From the NCBI GenBank assembly GCA_001599715.1, contig BCHU01000004.1, forward strand, positions 186,001 to 250,000: 64,000 bases of DNA. The letters run 5' to 3'. Numbering within the stretch: position 1 is the stretch's first letter; every line of letters begins with the position of its first letter. A program made the translations under genes and the position numbers. Source of the DNA: Phaeotremella fagi (taxonomy: Eukaryota > Basidiomycota > Tremellomycetes > Tremellales > Phaeotremellaceae). A model generated the notes under the pieces. It worked only from the letters and a program-made list of their open reading frames with translations. It was not told the DNA's origin and ran no database searches. This document shows positions 12,596 to 24,380 of this stretch, in pieces.

Positions 12596-14019
12596 CTACT
12601 CTTCTCCTACTTTCTTCACAGCAACACCACCACCACTCCCACTCCCAATCTTAGGAGGTAGGACCAACACCTTGGTATTCCTCTTCCAAAAGCCCAGTAC
12701 AATCTCACTCAATTTAAATGGTTCATCTTCATGTAAATAATGTCCAACATCCGACATAACCTCCAACTGAAATTTACCTTGCCTAATTCGACACAACTAT
12801 CAGTCTCAACCCTGATGAAAAGACACTCCCACTCACATCTGACCAACCATCAATTCTTTATCCAATCTCTCTTTCCCAGCTAAGACCAACAACCTAGCAC
12901 ATCGACTTTCGATGAAACCTCGACTGAGTCCCTGATACCATTCCAACCAGAACGGTTCGGTTGAGAGTAAATCCGTCCGCCATTTGTATTTATCATCGAT
13001 GGGGGTTAGATAAGATGGGACTGAGATTCTGGCAGATTCTAGATTCCTTATTGAGTTCGATTGAACGCTGTTGAGACGGGGGTCAATGATTGATATATGA
13101 AATGGAATTGAAAATTGAAGATTGAAACTTACTGCCATTTTATCCCTTCCTCGATAGATTTGAAATATTCAGGTCGTTGAGCGAGAATTCCTTTCATGAT
13201 AGGTAAAGCTTCAACGGCAGTCCCTGGAACAAAAGTTCATCAATTGAAAATATTTTTGAGTTGACAAAGGAAATTACTTACCCTCAACAACGTCCAAAAT
13301 GACAACTCCGGAGATCCTGTAACCCAATTTTTGAAGTTCAGGAACAGCAGCGACGACAGGAGCTGATCCCATCGAATGACCAAGAAGCTAGATATCAAAG
13401 TCAGACCAACAGAAGCAATCATCGACATACGATTAAAGAAGAAACTGATTTAGGTTCAGGGAATAGATGTTGAATAACCCCCAAAAAGTCAGTCAGCAAT
13501 GTCGACAAAGATAAATCTTTATCATCGTCCGTCCGAGTTTTACCTAAACCATCAGCAATTGTCCGATTTCAAACCCACCATGTCCTCTACAATCAAACGC
13601 AACAACTCCTAACTCCCCTTCACTCCCCTTACTCAACTCCCGAGTTAACATGGCGAAACTCAACCCCGCAGATCCAGCTCCATGATGACAAACCAGATAA
13701 CATCCGTTAACATCTTTCGGTGGTTTGATGTACACCCTAAAAACACTTGTAGTATCCAGTGTCACCTCTAACGCTTGATCGAAATAATTTGATGCTGAGA
13801 GTGGAGTGTAATCCTGTTTCAAACGGGAGGTTGATGCTTGGGGTGGGAGCCTGTTTGGGTTTTCATCAGCGAAGAAAGGGGAGGGAGGGGGACGTACATT
13901 GATCCTAAATCTGATAGATTGTCGCCCTCCTCCTCGTCTTCATCCGTTTCAGCCCATGGTGCTCTGGTAGCTAGTTGCGGTAGTTTCTTTAGGACTGACG
14001 TCCTGAAGATATCTGACAT
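12596..14019 (-). CDS. PPE1: Protein phosphatase methylesterase 1 (PP2A demethylase)
   Basis: The ATG is at 14019 (MSDIFRTSVLKKLP) and the stop at 12596. The first intron (donor GTACGT) joins LGSM to LPPQASTSRLKQDYTPL. The alpha/beta-hydrolase core is clear: YLVCHHGAGSAGLSFAML (oxyanion region), VVAFDCRGHG, the nucleophile elbow LLGHSMGSAPVVAA, VVILDVVEGTAVEAL (a signature of this family) and the late histidine in DVGHYLHEDEP. The product removes the methyl ester from the C-terminal Leu of the PP2A catalytic subunit. An acidic insert (DEDEEEGDN) sits near residue 26. The gene is divergent from uL11m with about 160 bp between the two ATGs. Confidence 0.93.
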
Positions 14020-14178
14020 CGGGGCGATGTTGAAGGTGATGTTGTACTCGTAGCTGTACCACCAATTTATGGTGGAGGTACCAAATCTTATTTACACCAC
14101 CCATATAAGGAATTCCCATTTTCTCGAAGATCATCATCCTAAAATTCTTCTTTTTCGACAAATAAATAATTCAAAAAG

Positions 14179-14853
14179 ATGGCATCGAAAGCACCAGTAG
14201 CGCAGATAGTAGTAAGTCAACCCACCAAGATAAAAATCACATTAAAATAGAATGGTAAAAACCAAATCATGGTCGTCATTCTGTTTTTGTCAAAATTTCC
14301 GTTAATTCATTCATTCGATTGGCCTTGTCTCTTCAAAGTTTAATGTCGATGATATAAACTGATACCCTATACCCCGCTTAGAAACTCGTGATACCAGCTG
14401 GGAAAGCTACTCCTAGTCCACCAGTTGGACCAGCTCTAGGAGCTCGAGGAGTGAAAGCCATGGATTTTTGTAAAGAGTTGTAAGTCCGTCCAATGGTAAT
14501 TCATCCAAATTCTAATGCGTATGTGTAGTAACGCCCGAACATCCCATCTAACACCAACCCTCCCAACCCCAACAAGAATAACAATAAACCCAGATCGAAC
14601 ATTCAGCTTCACCTTCCGTTCCCCACCCGTCACCCATCTCCTGAAACAAGCGGCAGGTATCGATAAAGGATCAGGAAGTTCGCCGGCTGGTTTGAAAGGT
14701 GGTTCAAGGGTTGGTACGGTTTCGCTCAAACATGTTTATGAGATTGGGAAGATTAAAGTTAGGGATGAGGGTTTGGAAGGGTTGGGTTTGGATAGGGTTT
14801 GTAAGAGTGTTATTGGGAGTGCTAGGAGTTTGGGGTTGGAGGTCGTTCATTAG
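14179..14853 (+). CDS. Mitochondrial large-subunit ribosomal protein uL11m
   Basis: Three exons. The first encodes [11 protein letters not shown] and is followed by an unusually long intron for this region (about 170 nt). The second encodes [20 protein letters not shown] and [13 protein letters not shown], the L11 N-terminal signature. The third begins NARTSHL and ends VKSARSLGL-type sequence ([14 protein letters not shown]). The [11 protein letters not shown] segment and the C-terminal RNA-binding domain with [10 protein letters not shown] and [12 protein letters not shown] are diagnostic for bacterial-type L11. The short length and organelle-type sequence indicate the mitochondrial protein (bakers' yeast Mrpl19). 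It helps form the GTPase-associated centre of the mitoribosome. Confidence 0.93.
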
Positions 14854-15098
14854 GTGTTTTGGGTTTGGGCTTGGGTTTGGGTTTGTATTTTTATGGGAAT
14901 TCATTTAAATTGATCTGCTTAGTCTTACGGATTCAGTTTCGATTTTCGTTATCGATGAGACTGCCTGAATAGACTGATTATCGCTCAGTCACTCATACCA
15001 ACGTGTTACATATATTTCCACTTCACTCGACATTCATTTTTAGTATACAATTCTCAACCACCATCACCGACACCAACACAAAACACAACACCCAACCC

Positions 15099-17742
15099 CT
15101 AATCATGTTTCTTGATCTTTTCTTTAAGTTTGTTGAACAACCCCTTAGATTTCGTACTAGCGTTACTTTCAGATCTACGATGACCGATCTTGTTGGCTGT
15201 TCCGTTACCGGTACCGGTACCGTTGGAAGAGGTGGTAGTTGTAGTTGGTGAAAGACCATTACCATTGGTCTGACCATTAACACCAGCGGCCGTGCCAACG
15301 GGTGAATCACCAGATTGAGTTGAAATAGGTAATTTATCTTTAGTCGCTATACCAGTAGCTCCGCCAGTCATGAGTACAGTTTTATCGAGGATTTCATCTG
15401 TCGTATCTGGGAAAGGTTTTTGGTTGAGTGCACCGTCAGTACTGGTACCAGTACTGGTACCGGTCGGTTGAACATTATGATTCGCAGCACCATCAACAGA
15501 ACCATGTGGAGCTGAATGATCGACAGCAGGATAACTACCTGGTTCCCTAGTAGTTTCCTTAGCTCTACTGGACGGATGTCCAACCCCATCAACCTCGTTT
15601 CCAGGGGTCAGAGATTTCGTCGAAGAAACCGGATCTTCTTTGATACTAGTGAAAGCACTTGCACTAGCCACAGTGGCCGGTGTAGCAGTCAAAGGAGAAC
15701 TTGAAGTTGAGTTGGAACCGACTGAATCGAGAACGGGATGATCACCTTCGTGTCCACCTCGAATAGCTGTGACGGATGCACTGGACGAGGAACGATCGTT
15801 TGAATGTCTCGTATCTGGGGCGTTACCGTTCAGTGCTTGTGGGTGAAGGAGGTCGTTCCCAGCTGATGAATGCGCTGCGACGACTGCTGCGCCTGCTGCT
15901 GCTCCAACCCCTAATGCAGAGATTCCTGCAACTTTCTCAACGTCGGTCGCTCCTTCACTAGCACCTTTACCGAGATTGGTTTGTGGAAGGGCTGGAGCTA
16001 AGCCACTGTAATCAACAGTTGAGGGTAGAGTGGGTGAAACGCTAACTTCTCCTGGTCGGATGTTTTGGTTTTTATCTGAAAAATTAGCTCTGTTTTGAAT
16101 TGATTAAACTTACCCTTCTCCAGTGGAAGTACGGCAACACCAGTTTCATCAGATCCACCAGGAAGTGAACCAACTCCATCTGAATGTGTTCCTGGAACAA
16201 CACCGTTCTCGGTGGATGGTAAACTTTGAGGTTCTTTCTTATCATCTGGTAAAACTGCTACTCCACTTTCATTGGCTGAACCTGGTAACGCACCGACACC
16301 TGAGGAATGGGTACCAGGGATAGCACCTGCGGTTTCATTTGATGGAAGTGAGTTTGCGGATGCGACTGATGATTCATCAATAAACATCTTTCGATCTGAC
16401 ATGACAACTTACTAGCCGTCTCGGGATGAAGTATTTTATCAGCTGTTAGAACCCCACCTGCTACTATACCACCGAACAATCCCTTGACTTGTGAAAGAAC
16501 TGAACCATCAGAACCAACTGTACCAGCCGTACGACCAGCGTTGTATTTAGGATGAGATTCGCGACCTACAACTTGAGATCAGTACAAAAATCCAAACGAA
16601 TGATACAGATGACTTACGGGGATTAGCAAAAGTTTCTTCGACATGAGCGACAACCTGTTTAGCTTGAACTTTTGCGTTCTCGAATAACGCAGCTGCACTG
16701 GCTCTTCTACCTGGTGGTGAGCCTGGAGTTGTTAGATTCGGTGAACCGTGGGTCGAAAGTGCTTCTTTGATTGGGGTGGGGATGACTGAGAAAGCTGCGT
16801 TTCCGACTTTTTGAAGTGCGTCGCCGACATCTTCGTATATTGATGTGGTAGCGTTGGGACCTGTTCCCGAAGTTGAAACTGGTTTAACATCTAATGTAGA
16901 GTTAATACAAAGTGATATATTACAGAAGGATTACACTTACGTCCCCAACCACCAGGTAATTCATGTCCTGGAGTAATCAATCCTCCAACTGTAGGAGGAG
17001 CGAAAGCCCCAACGACAGGTGAAGTTAAACCTTGATGAGGTAAATCGATGTTCTTAGCAGCCAACTGTCTAGCAGCTTGTTCTTTCCCACTCAACTCCTC
17101 ATCCTCGAAAACAGTTCCGGTTCCCGTTCCCGCACCAACATTAGCCAACTGTTTAGCAGCCTGTTCCCTCCCACTCAACTCGTTGTTAACCATCGAAGGA
17201 CGTCTAGCGACCTCATGCAAAGGAGCTGGATCAAGTAGTTCCACACCTTTAGCTCTAATCGCTGCTAATTCCTCACGAGTGATTCCAGCTTTATGCGGTT
17301 GACCGGTAGTTGGATCAATCGAAGTACCTGGTTTAGGAACGTTGGGTGAGGATCCTAATCCACCGAAATTATTGGCTACCTGTTCAGCGTGAGCTTGTTG
17401 GATTTTCTTTTCTGCTAGTTGGGCTCGTGTTAGACCGGCGACATGGGGTTTACCGGTGGTTGGGTCTATGGAGGTACCAGGTGCTGGAACGTTGGGTGAG
17501 GATCCGAGTCCACCCCCTGGTGGTAGGAAACCGGAGGAGACGATTGGTAAAGAAACACCACCTGATGGTGAGACTGTACCCGAAGTAACGGGTTCTGAGG
17601 TGGGTTGGAAATCGGTTCCAGAACCTGGAAAATTGTTGGGTGGTTGAGGTGGGAGGTTTTCTGTTGGAAGACCGGCTGTTGCGAAACCTGAGGTTTGGGC
17701 TGTTGCACCGGAGATGAGGGAGGTTGGGGTTGGATCTGACAT
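15099..17742 (-). CDS. Low-complexity protein built of internally duplicated segments, function unknown
   Basis: The ATG is at 17742 and the stop at 15099-15101; the gene has about five exons. Three sets of internal duplications are visible. First, GLGSSPNVPxPGTSIDPTTG plus a following KPH/QPHxAGxTR helix occurs twice (near residues 78 and 128). Second, ELSG[RK]EQAA[KR]QLA occurs twice. Third, PGTHSxGVGxLPG followed by ExGVAVLP occurs twice (16120-16330). There is a short Gly/Ala-rich segment (LFGGIVAGGVLTADKI) and a basic, helical C-terminus (KGLFNKLKEKIKKHD). No catalytic motif is seen. Composition (Ala, Gly, Pro, Thr, Ser) suggests an intrinsically disordered, possibly stress-related protein, but that is a guess. 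I do not recognise the family. The gene is convergent with uL11m. Confidence 0.75.
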
Positions 17743-19265
17743 TATGTGATATGATTATTATAGAAGATGGGATATAAGAGAGAAGTAATAGCTACACCAT
17801 GACCACTACCATTCCGCGGTTGTATGTATGTATGGTGGTGTGGTGTGTTGCTGCTAAATGATCTTCGTTGACGTCACGAGACACCCACCAGATCGACCTA
17901 GACTAGACAAAGTGGCGTCACCGCTCAGTGTGGCTCCACAATGGAGGGAATGGGACAGCATCATCTCTTATCCATCCTAATAGACCATAAGAATATTACA
18001 ATGCACTCCTATATTGTCTAAAAGAGACTTCGAGCCTCATGTTACTACAATGTATCTGTCTATAGAACGGAAGTGTAGATGGAAAGGAGGGCATAAGTAA
18101 TACCCCATTGTCGCTCTTACCCGAGAGATTTTAGAACATCTCTGCATCTCTCTGGAAATCCTTTAGAACATCACTCTTCTCATATGTGATATAGTAATGA
18201 AATTCGGATGATCAACGAATTTCATCTCATTGGATACTTTGACTTCAATTACTTCGGTAGAACTGAACAGAAGGTACCATACCTCAAACCCTGCTCGAAC
18301 GCTTGTTTTCGTCCCCGATGTATTGCAATTAACCTAATCAATCCATGAGATCTTTGATAATCCTGTTATGTATGATATGATTGAAATACTGGACTCGATT
18401 TCAAGGAATGCAAGTCACCTGCAACGTAAATCGGATTGACTAATTCAGCTTTTGACTTTGTGACTTCTCCAATGTGAAAATACGATATCTCAACGAAAAT
18501 TTATTCTGTGGTTGGTCATCATTTCAGGTATTATACTCAATACACAAATAAATCATTCCCACTGTATTTAAAGAATGACCGAATGGCATGGACAAAGATG
18601 GTAATTTTACAACATAGCAAATAACAATAATCTACTATACTTGTCCGTCAACATTAAAATGATGTACTCGAGTACCTCAAGGTGAACCTAGTATAACTTA
18701 CAATCGCTAAAACACTCATTGTTTTCGTCAAAGATCCGTTCATATCTGCTGATCGCACGACAGACGAATCAGTCATTTCCGGTGGGTCACCAAATCAAAG
18801 AAAGGTCGATGTGGGCGGACGGAGGATGGTGAATATTTCATGGAGAATTCATCGTTGAGCTCAGCGCAAGCTGGGATCGACACAGATTACTCGTTACATT
18901 CTTTACACCTCTACTGTAGCTTTACTTGATACATTTGAGAGGATTCGTTCATTTGAATTTTGCATTGTATTCGTGACTGACGTTCCTTGCCACCTTCACC
19001 TTATCTAATTATAGTTTACGTAATTACGGTTGATTAACCCGACGTTGTATTCACACGACTATCTGGGTATCAGCATCTTCTTTATCGTAGATATATATAG
19101 ATAGATTATACATCTATTCATCTATCTAACATCCATTCATATCATCCAACAAAACCCCCCATCTCTTCAGAAATCTCAACTCAGCACTCTTAGTTCTACT
19201 TCAACTCTGACTTCCGACCCAATTCCTTATCATTCTCACCTCCTCTTGCCACCCGCTTTCCCACC
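17743..19265. promoter_or_regulatory. Divergent intergenic region, 1.5 kb
   Basis: No supported coding sequence. It holds the promoters of the repeat-rich protein (-) and the FHA gene (+). A perfect 12-bp palindrome, GTACTCGAGTAC, lies at 18664-18675. A pyrimidine-rich leader (about 19140-19265) precedes the FHA start codon. Confidence 0.4.
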
Positions 19266-22200
19266 ATGGAAACGCGTAATGCAGAGCAAGGTAGGTGTCA
19301 TCAACTCATCACATCTAAGCCCTCTTTCACATCTAAGCCCTCTTTCAAAATTCCTCTCCACGTCTTCTACTCCTGATCATTATAATCACTGAAAATCTCA
19401 ATTACTGACATTCACATCCCTCCTTTCTCCTGAATCCTTTCACTGGATCCATTCTAGACTCTGTCCTATGTCTCCAACCAAAGGGAAACACCTCCATCCA
19501 AACAGAATCATTATCTCTTACTCAACTATTTCGTACACCTGATAACGTCCAACCCAAACCTCCATTCGGAGGTGTGATCATCGGTAGAAAGAAGACAGAC
19601 ACCAATGGTGTCACCATCGTAAGTCCTACACAATTTACATCAACTAAACAGCTAACCAATCCTTCAGGTCTACTCATCCCCAGTCATTTCTAGAACTCAT
19701 TGCCAAATTTTCACAACCCTAGATCTAGGGGTTCTCATCACAGATCTACAATCGTTACATGGAACCGTCATCAAAAGAAAACAACCCGATGGCACTTTAT
19801 CAGACCCAATCCGTTTAGCCAAAGATCGTTATTACCCACTCAACAACGGTGATCGTGTCGTCCTTGGTAAAAGTGTTTCTTGCAAGAATCAATGGGTTCT
19901 ACCTTTGGAAATTAGAGTCTCTCTTAGTGGTCCACTCTTGAAACACCCTGAATGGCTTAAAGATCCGATTAGACAAAAGAAAGGTTTTAGTCTTCAATCT
20001 TTGAAGGAGGCTGTTCGACGATCAGATCGTTCTCTCATGAGACACATCACTGTGAAGGAGGTTGAACAAAGCTCCGTGCAAGCTGTCAAAGGTCCATCCA
20101 CAGATCATCCACAATCGACCAGATCTTCTGCAGCTACCAGCCCCGCCGATTTGCTAGATGTCATATCGGAAATGAAGGGAAGTCGAAAGGATCACAAATC
20201 TTATGGTCCCGATGATAGCATCCACTCTCCAGGTGGTGATGCCGAAGAACCAAAGGAGTCGGTATTACCACCAACCCTATCCAAACCGTTTAGTCCATCT
20301 CCTTCCCCCAACAGGGAAGCATCAGTCCCAGCGTTGAACGGCGAGATATCCAACCTATTCGACATCATCAACTACGATGCTGATATCAGTACCAGATACG
20401 GACTCGACATCGACGAAGCATTCGTTTCTGAAAACGAGAGTGATGACGGGTTGAGTTATCACGAAGAAGGTCAAAACAAAGAGAACGAGAATGACGAGGT
20501 TCACCCGCAATCCATTGGTATCGCTTCGGATCATGAAGACGATGAAATCGTCTCTCAATTCTCTGAACAAGAATACAAATCTGATGGGAGTCTGTTCAAC
20601 CGAAACGGATCACCACGAATCGATGGTATCTACCCCGAGTCTGATCGTTCTGATATCAGCGATGAGGAAGAAGAGCCAGCAAAGATTCAATTGAAATCCC
20701 TGTCTCGACATTACGATAACCTGGAGTACGTCAGTGATGGTAGTCATGAAGAGTTCAACCGACGCCATGATGAATCCATGAGTCGAGAACAATCCAGAGA
20801 TGTCGATGATGATGAGGACGACGAGAAGGATGATGAGCCAGGGACTCCTGAGAGTGTTCAGGCTAAAGTCAAGGGTGTTGATGAAGATGTTGGCGAAGAG
20901 AACGACGAGGAGTTCAACCCATTCCCCAGTAGTGGTGAAGATGAAGCTGCTGGTAGTCGAGAGGAATCCAAAGAAGTTGATGACGATGAGGAAGACGAAT
21001 TTGCCGAAGATGACGATCATATTTTCGGTAGACCTCTTTGGTTCACTCGTTTCGGTCACGGTGAATACCCTTCTGATGACGAGGTTGAGGATGAGGATGA
21101 GGATGAAGAAGAAGACCATGTTGAGGAGGAAGAATCTGACAGTGACGAATTCGAGAAACCATCTCCCTCTAACTGTAAGTAAACAAATTTATCTTCCGCT
21201 GACATGGTAGATATTCAAGTCGATGATCATTTGTCTACTAAGGCAGTCATCAACGGAGGAATCGATGACGAAGATGAAGGACCCGAAATCATGAGTGTTC
21301 GAGAACAACCGTCTACCCCAGTACCCGAACCAATCCAAGTTTGGCGTACAGACGTCATTGATCTCGCTACTTCCACTCCTGGTACACCAGACGTCATACC
21401 TGGTACTCCAGATGTGGTGTTCGTTAGTGAAGGAAGAAAGAATGATATCGTCCCAGCTACTGCTTCGTCTCAGGAACCAATTCTTGTCGAGGACGACGAC
21501 GAGATATTGGTTCCTTCCAGTGAAGAGGTTCCAGTTAACACTCTAACCAATCAAATAGCAATGGCTGAGAACGGTGAGGCACCTTCTATCCTTATCGGTG
21601 CAGTTACTCGAGTCGATTATCCGACTTGTTATCGTGGTTATCATTCCCTACAAGGTGAAGAATCGCAAGAACGTCTTCATTCACCCCAAGAGGTTCCCAT
21701 TGAACCACCTACGATCAGTCCGCAAGGTTGTCAACTCCCTCCGCTCTCACTCCACGAGAATATCGCGGTCAAGGCTTTGGAGTCATCTAATCAGATCTGC
21801 GTTTATCCTGCTGTATCTGGAAGTTCAGATGACGGTAGTCTTCACCGCGACAACGAGATTCCAGACGATATTCGTCAACTTCTTCTCTCCGATGTTGAAG
21901 AACTGAACTCAGGTTCTCAGAACGTGAAAGGCAAATCTGTTGATGACGAGATGGAAAACAATCAGGAAGATGGATCAGATCGAGACGATTCTGAATCAAT
22001 TTCAGATACGGAATTCGAAGCCAGGTGGCATGCGTCTACTCGTTCAGCTTGCAGAGTCTCGTTGTATAATCAACTGGAAGACAGACGTTTGGAGAGACAA
22101 CGTCGTCAATCTAAACTTTCTCATCAACGCGCTTCGTCACCAATCTCAAATGATCGAGATCAAATTGGTATCCCATCGTCGTGGAGTATTGAATCAGTTT

Positions 22201-22493
22201 TCGAATCAGAACCAATCGATTTCCATGAGGAGATTATCGAACGTCAAGACCATTCAGATGATAGTTCTTCAATTGGTCCAGTTACCCCACCAGGTTCACG
22301 TCGTTGTTATAAAAGGAAATTGGAGGACGTCTATGATGACGTTACGATCGTCAACTCGTCCAGTTCTGCTAAACCAGTTGTCGAACGTCCTGCTAAACGA
22401 CAATCTGTCGTTGGGGCTTTGGGCTTGGTCGCGTTGGGTGTCGCTATTGGATCTGTTGGGACTGTTGCTGGTTTGATGCAGTTCGCTCCTTAG
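19266..22493 (+). CDS. FHA-domain acidic protein with C-terminal hydrophobic tail
   Basis: Four exons (19266-19290, 19458-19618, 19668-21174, 21211-22493) sum to 2976 nt, or 991 residues. An FHA phosphothreonine-binding domain lies at about residues 40-125. It shows GGVIIGRKK (the conserved GR), SPVISRTHCQIF (the SxxH motif), ITDLQSLHGTVI (the N/HGT position is HGT rather than NGT) and NNGDRVVLGKSV. The middle is very acidic (runs of D/E, residues 380-490) with Ser/Pro-rich linkers. The extreme C-terminus is a single hydrophobic segment (ALGLVALGVAIGSVGTVAG) ending nine or so residues later, like a tail anchor. The role is unknown. It could be a membrane-tethered phospho-reader. The FHA call is firm; the tail-anchor is inference. 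Confidence 0.82.
19311..19346. repeat. Two perfect tandem copies of an 18-bp unit inside intron 1 of the FHA gene
   Basis: ACATCTAAGCCCTCTTTC occurs at 19311-19328 and again immediately at 19329-19346, within the roughly 167-nt first intron. This is a simple recent duplication. Confidence 0.85.
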
Positions 22494-22817
22494 GTCTATC
22501 TCCATGTACTTTTTTTAGTTTTTATATCTCGTTTTTCGTTTCGTGTATCAGACTTTTTCGTTGTACATTGATTTATTTTCATTTCGATTTGCGTCGTTTG
22601 CGATGTTGTAGGTGAAGTGTATGAGTTACAGGTGTTGTAGAAGAGTTATGAAATTCAGTCGTTCAATTGTGGTATGGCGTGTATGCTATTTGGCTCATAA
22701 TGCAAAACAGTCAATCTACTATCCACATCGTCAATTGCATCGTAACTATCTCATAACTACCAAGCCAATCTTCTTCCTATTCATTCGACTTCAATTCAAA
22801 GCATAAACACCCCACTC
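22494..22817. other. Convergent 3' region with nothing further recognised
   Basis: 324 nt between two convergent stops, containing T-rich sequence just after the FHA stop. It presumably holds both 3' UTRs. Confidence 0.4.
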
Positions 22818-23161
22818 TTAATCAGAGGTGGTACCGAGTTCCTTAACCTTAGCAGCACCAGCTTTGAAACCATGAACCCATTCCCAATCTTCAGCTGGGA
22901 CACTACATTCTCCAGCACGTTGTTTACCGAAAGCCTCGAGATCGTCTGGAAGGGAGTTACCAGATGAAAGAGCGGCGTTGGCAGTGTTCCATCCGACGTC
23001 GAAACCTGCTTTAAAGGATTCGGGGTTGGTGGTACCACCTTTTGATGACCAGTAGTCGACGTGGGATTCTGGTTTGGGTTAGTGTGGGAATGGAAAGGGG
23101 GGAACTCACGATAAGCTGCTTCACGAGCTTCGGCGCCTCCGTCTGGTGATTTGAAACCCAT
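22818..23161 (-). CDS. Small conserved-looking protein of about 100 residues, function unknown
   Basis: Two exons: MGFKSPDGGAEAREAAY, then an intron with donor GTGAGT and acceptor ACCAG, then a second exon that restores frame and reads QSHVDYWSSKGG onward to a stop at 22818-22820. The phase-1 junction makes one clean frame. The protein is soluble, rich in Trp/Ala/Gly, and carries a repeated FKAG (FKAGFDVGWNTA and HGFKAGAAK). There is no signal peptide or membrane segment. A TATATATA element on the promoter side suggests strong or regulated expression. I do not recognise the family. Confidence 0.7.
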
Positions 23162-23268
23162 TTTATTGTTTTGTTTGTTTAAGTTAAGTGTTTAGTTGGG
23201 TGTGTGAGATGAGTTTAGTTAGTTGAGAAGTGGAATAGAGAAAGAGAATCTGGGAGATGGAGTTGGAG

Positions 23269-23276
23269 TATATATA
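23269..23276 (-). promoter_or_regulatory. TATA-type element of the 22818-23161 gene
   Basis: TATATATA lies about 108 nt upstream of the minus-strand ATG at 23161, a typical distance for a fungal core promoter. Confidence 0.5.
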
Positions 23277-24185
23277 CCTCTATACACCGCGCTAAGATGC
23301 ATTGAATATGAAATTCAATCTATAACCGTTAACCGTAACTTAACCTGCCCTTTCACGGTCCTCATCGCATCACGCCAAGCAACGCAGCCTCGCCTCAAAG
23401 GCGATCCTTGTACGTTACACTTCCATTCTTAGTTAGTCCTTTGTCTTAGGTTAGTCACAAGGCCTGTCAGCTTCCGCACCTGTACGTCATTTTGAGTGGA
23501 TGTGAAAATTCACATCCCTGAGTAAAGAAAGGTTCTAGGCCTTATTCCTTCATTTTTGACCATTTGTTCTTGTTAGTCGAACGCTTATTTAGTGATTTTC
23601 TTGCACGTTCCTCCCTCCCTGGAATTCATTTAGAATATAGATTAAAAAAAGAAGATGTTAATTGTTCTTTTTGTCTATTGTTCGTGATCGTTAGCCATCG
23701 TTACCCTCTTTTGATTTGGGTTTGGTCCGAGTGTGGCGTGGCAGTTCCTGTCAATGCGTTTTCAAATTCAAGGCGTGCTCGCACATACTGCACAGACGAC
23801 CTCGTAATAGCAACACAGACACTTTCCGTTCTAATCAAAAGAACTACACACCTGTGTGTTCAGGAATTAATCACAGGCAAATGGAATTTGCTCGTGCATC
23901 GACCATTTCCTCGATGCAGTTTTTCAAGACTACATTGGAGGGAGATCACCGATGTAAGACTTTTGAATAGAATTAGAGGGGTTTTGTACCTTCCACATTA
24001 GTAGTCCATCTAAGTAACTCGGATAGGAAGAGGATGCATGATTGATGTGCTTTGGATGATTTCCAGATACGACTTGGAACTCTTCTCAAATTAGCGATTG
24101 ATTCAAATGAACGTGAACAGCCACCTGTCCTTTCCATTGGATAAAGAAAGGCGACCTGCAACGCTTGTTCAATGAACTTATTTTC
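23277..24185. other. Non-coding stretch left of the paralog array
   Basis: About 900 nt in which I find no ORF with coding character, no RNA gene and no clear promoter apart from the neighbouring TATA element. The short open frames present are not homologous to the three array genes. Confidence 0.4.
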
Positions 24186-24341
24186 TTTTGTTGTTCTAAG
24201 CTGTGTAGAGTAAATGAAACGAAAATTTCATTTGCTCCACAACGACAAAAGTAGGTTTCTTCCTTTTGTTGTTCTAAGCTGTGTGGGGCTAATGAAACGA
24301 AAATTTAATCTGCTCCATAAAGACAAAAGGGGGTTTCTTTC
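24186..24341. repeat. Two tandem copies of a ~78-bp unit, each an imperfect inverted repeat (hairpin)
   Basis: Copy 1 starts at 24186 and copy 2 at 24264, both beginning TTTTGTTGTTCTAAGCTGTG. They differ at roughly ten positions. In copy 1 the left arm ending GTAAATGAAA can pair with the right arm starting TTTCATTTGC across a CGAAAA loop. The outer ends CTTTTGTTGTT and AACGACAAAAG also pair, with a 7-nt bulge in the left arm. Copy 2 pairs less well. The unit lies directly upstream of the first array gene. Confidence 0.75.
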
Positions 24342-24373
24342 CTTTTTCGTTCTCTACGACCGCTGGATGATAT

Positions 24374-24380
24374 TATAAAA
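24374..24380 (+). promoter_or_regulatory. TATA-type element upstream of array gene A
   Basis: TATAAAA lies 283 nt before the ATG at 24663 and just after the duplicated hairpin repeat. Confidence 0.4.

Noticed and set aside
14212..14380. Possible box C/D snoRNA in the long first intron of uL11m.
   Set aside because: A CGATGATA word and a nearby CTGA exist, but box order and spacing do not fit and no terminal stem is visible.
20610..21119. Long minus-strand open frame opposite the FHA gene.
   Set aside because: It mirrors the acidic GAT/GAA-rich repeats of the FHA exon. The plus-strand frame has the domain and correct splice phases.
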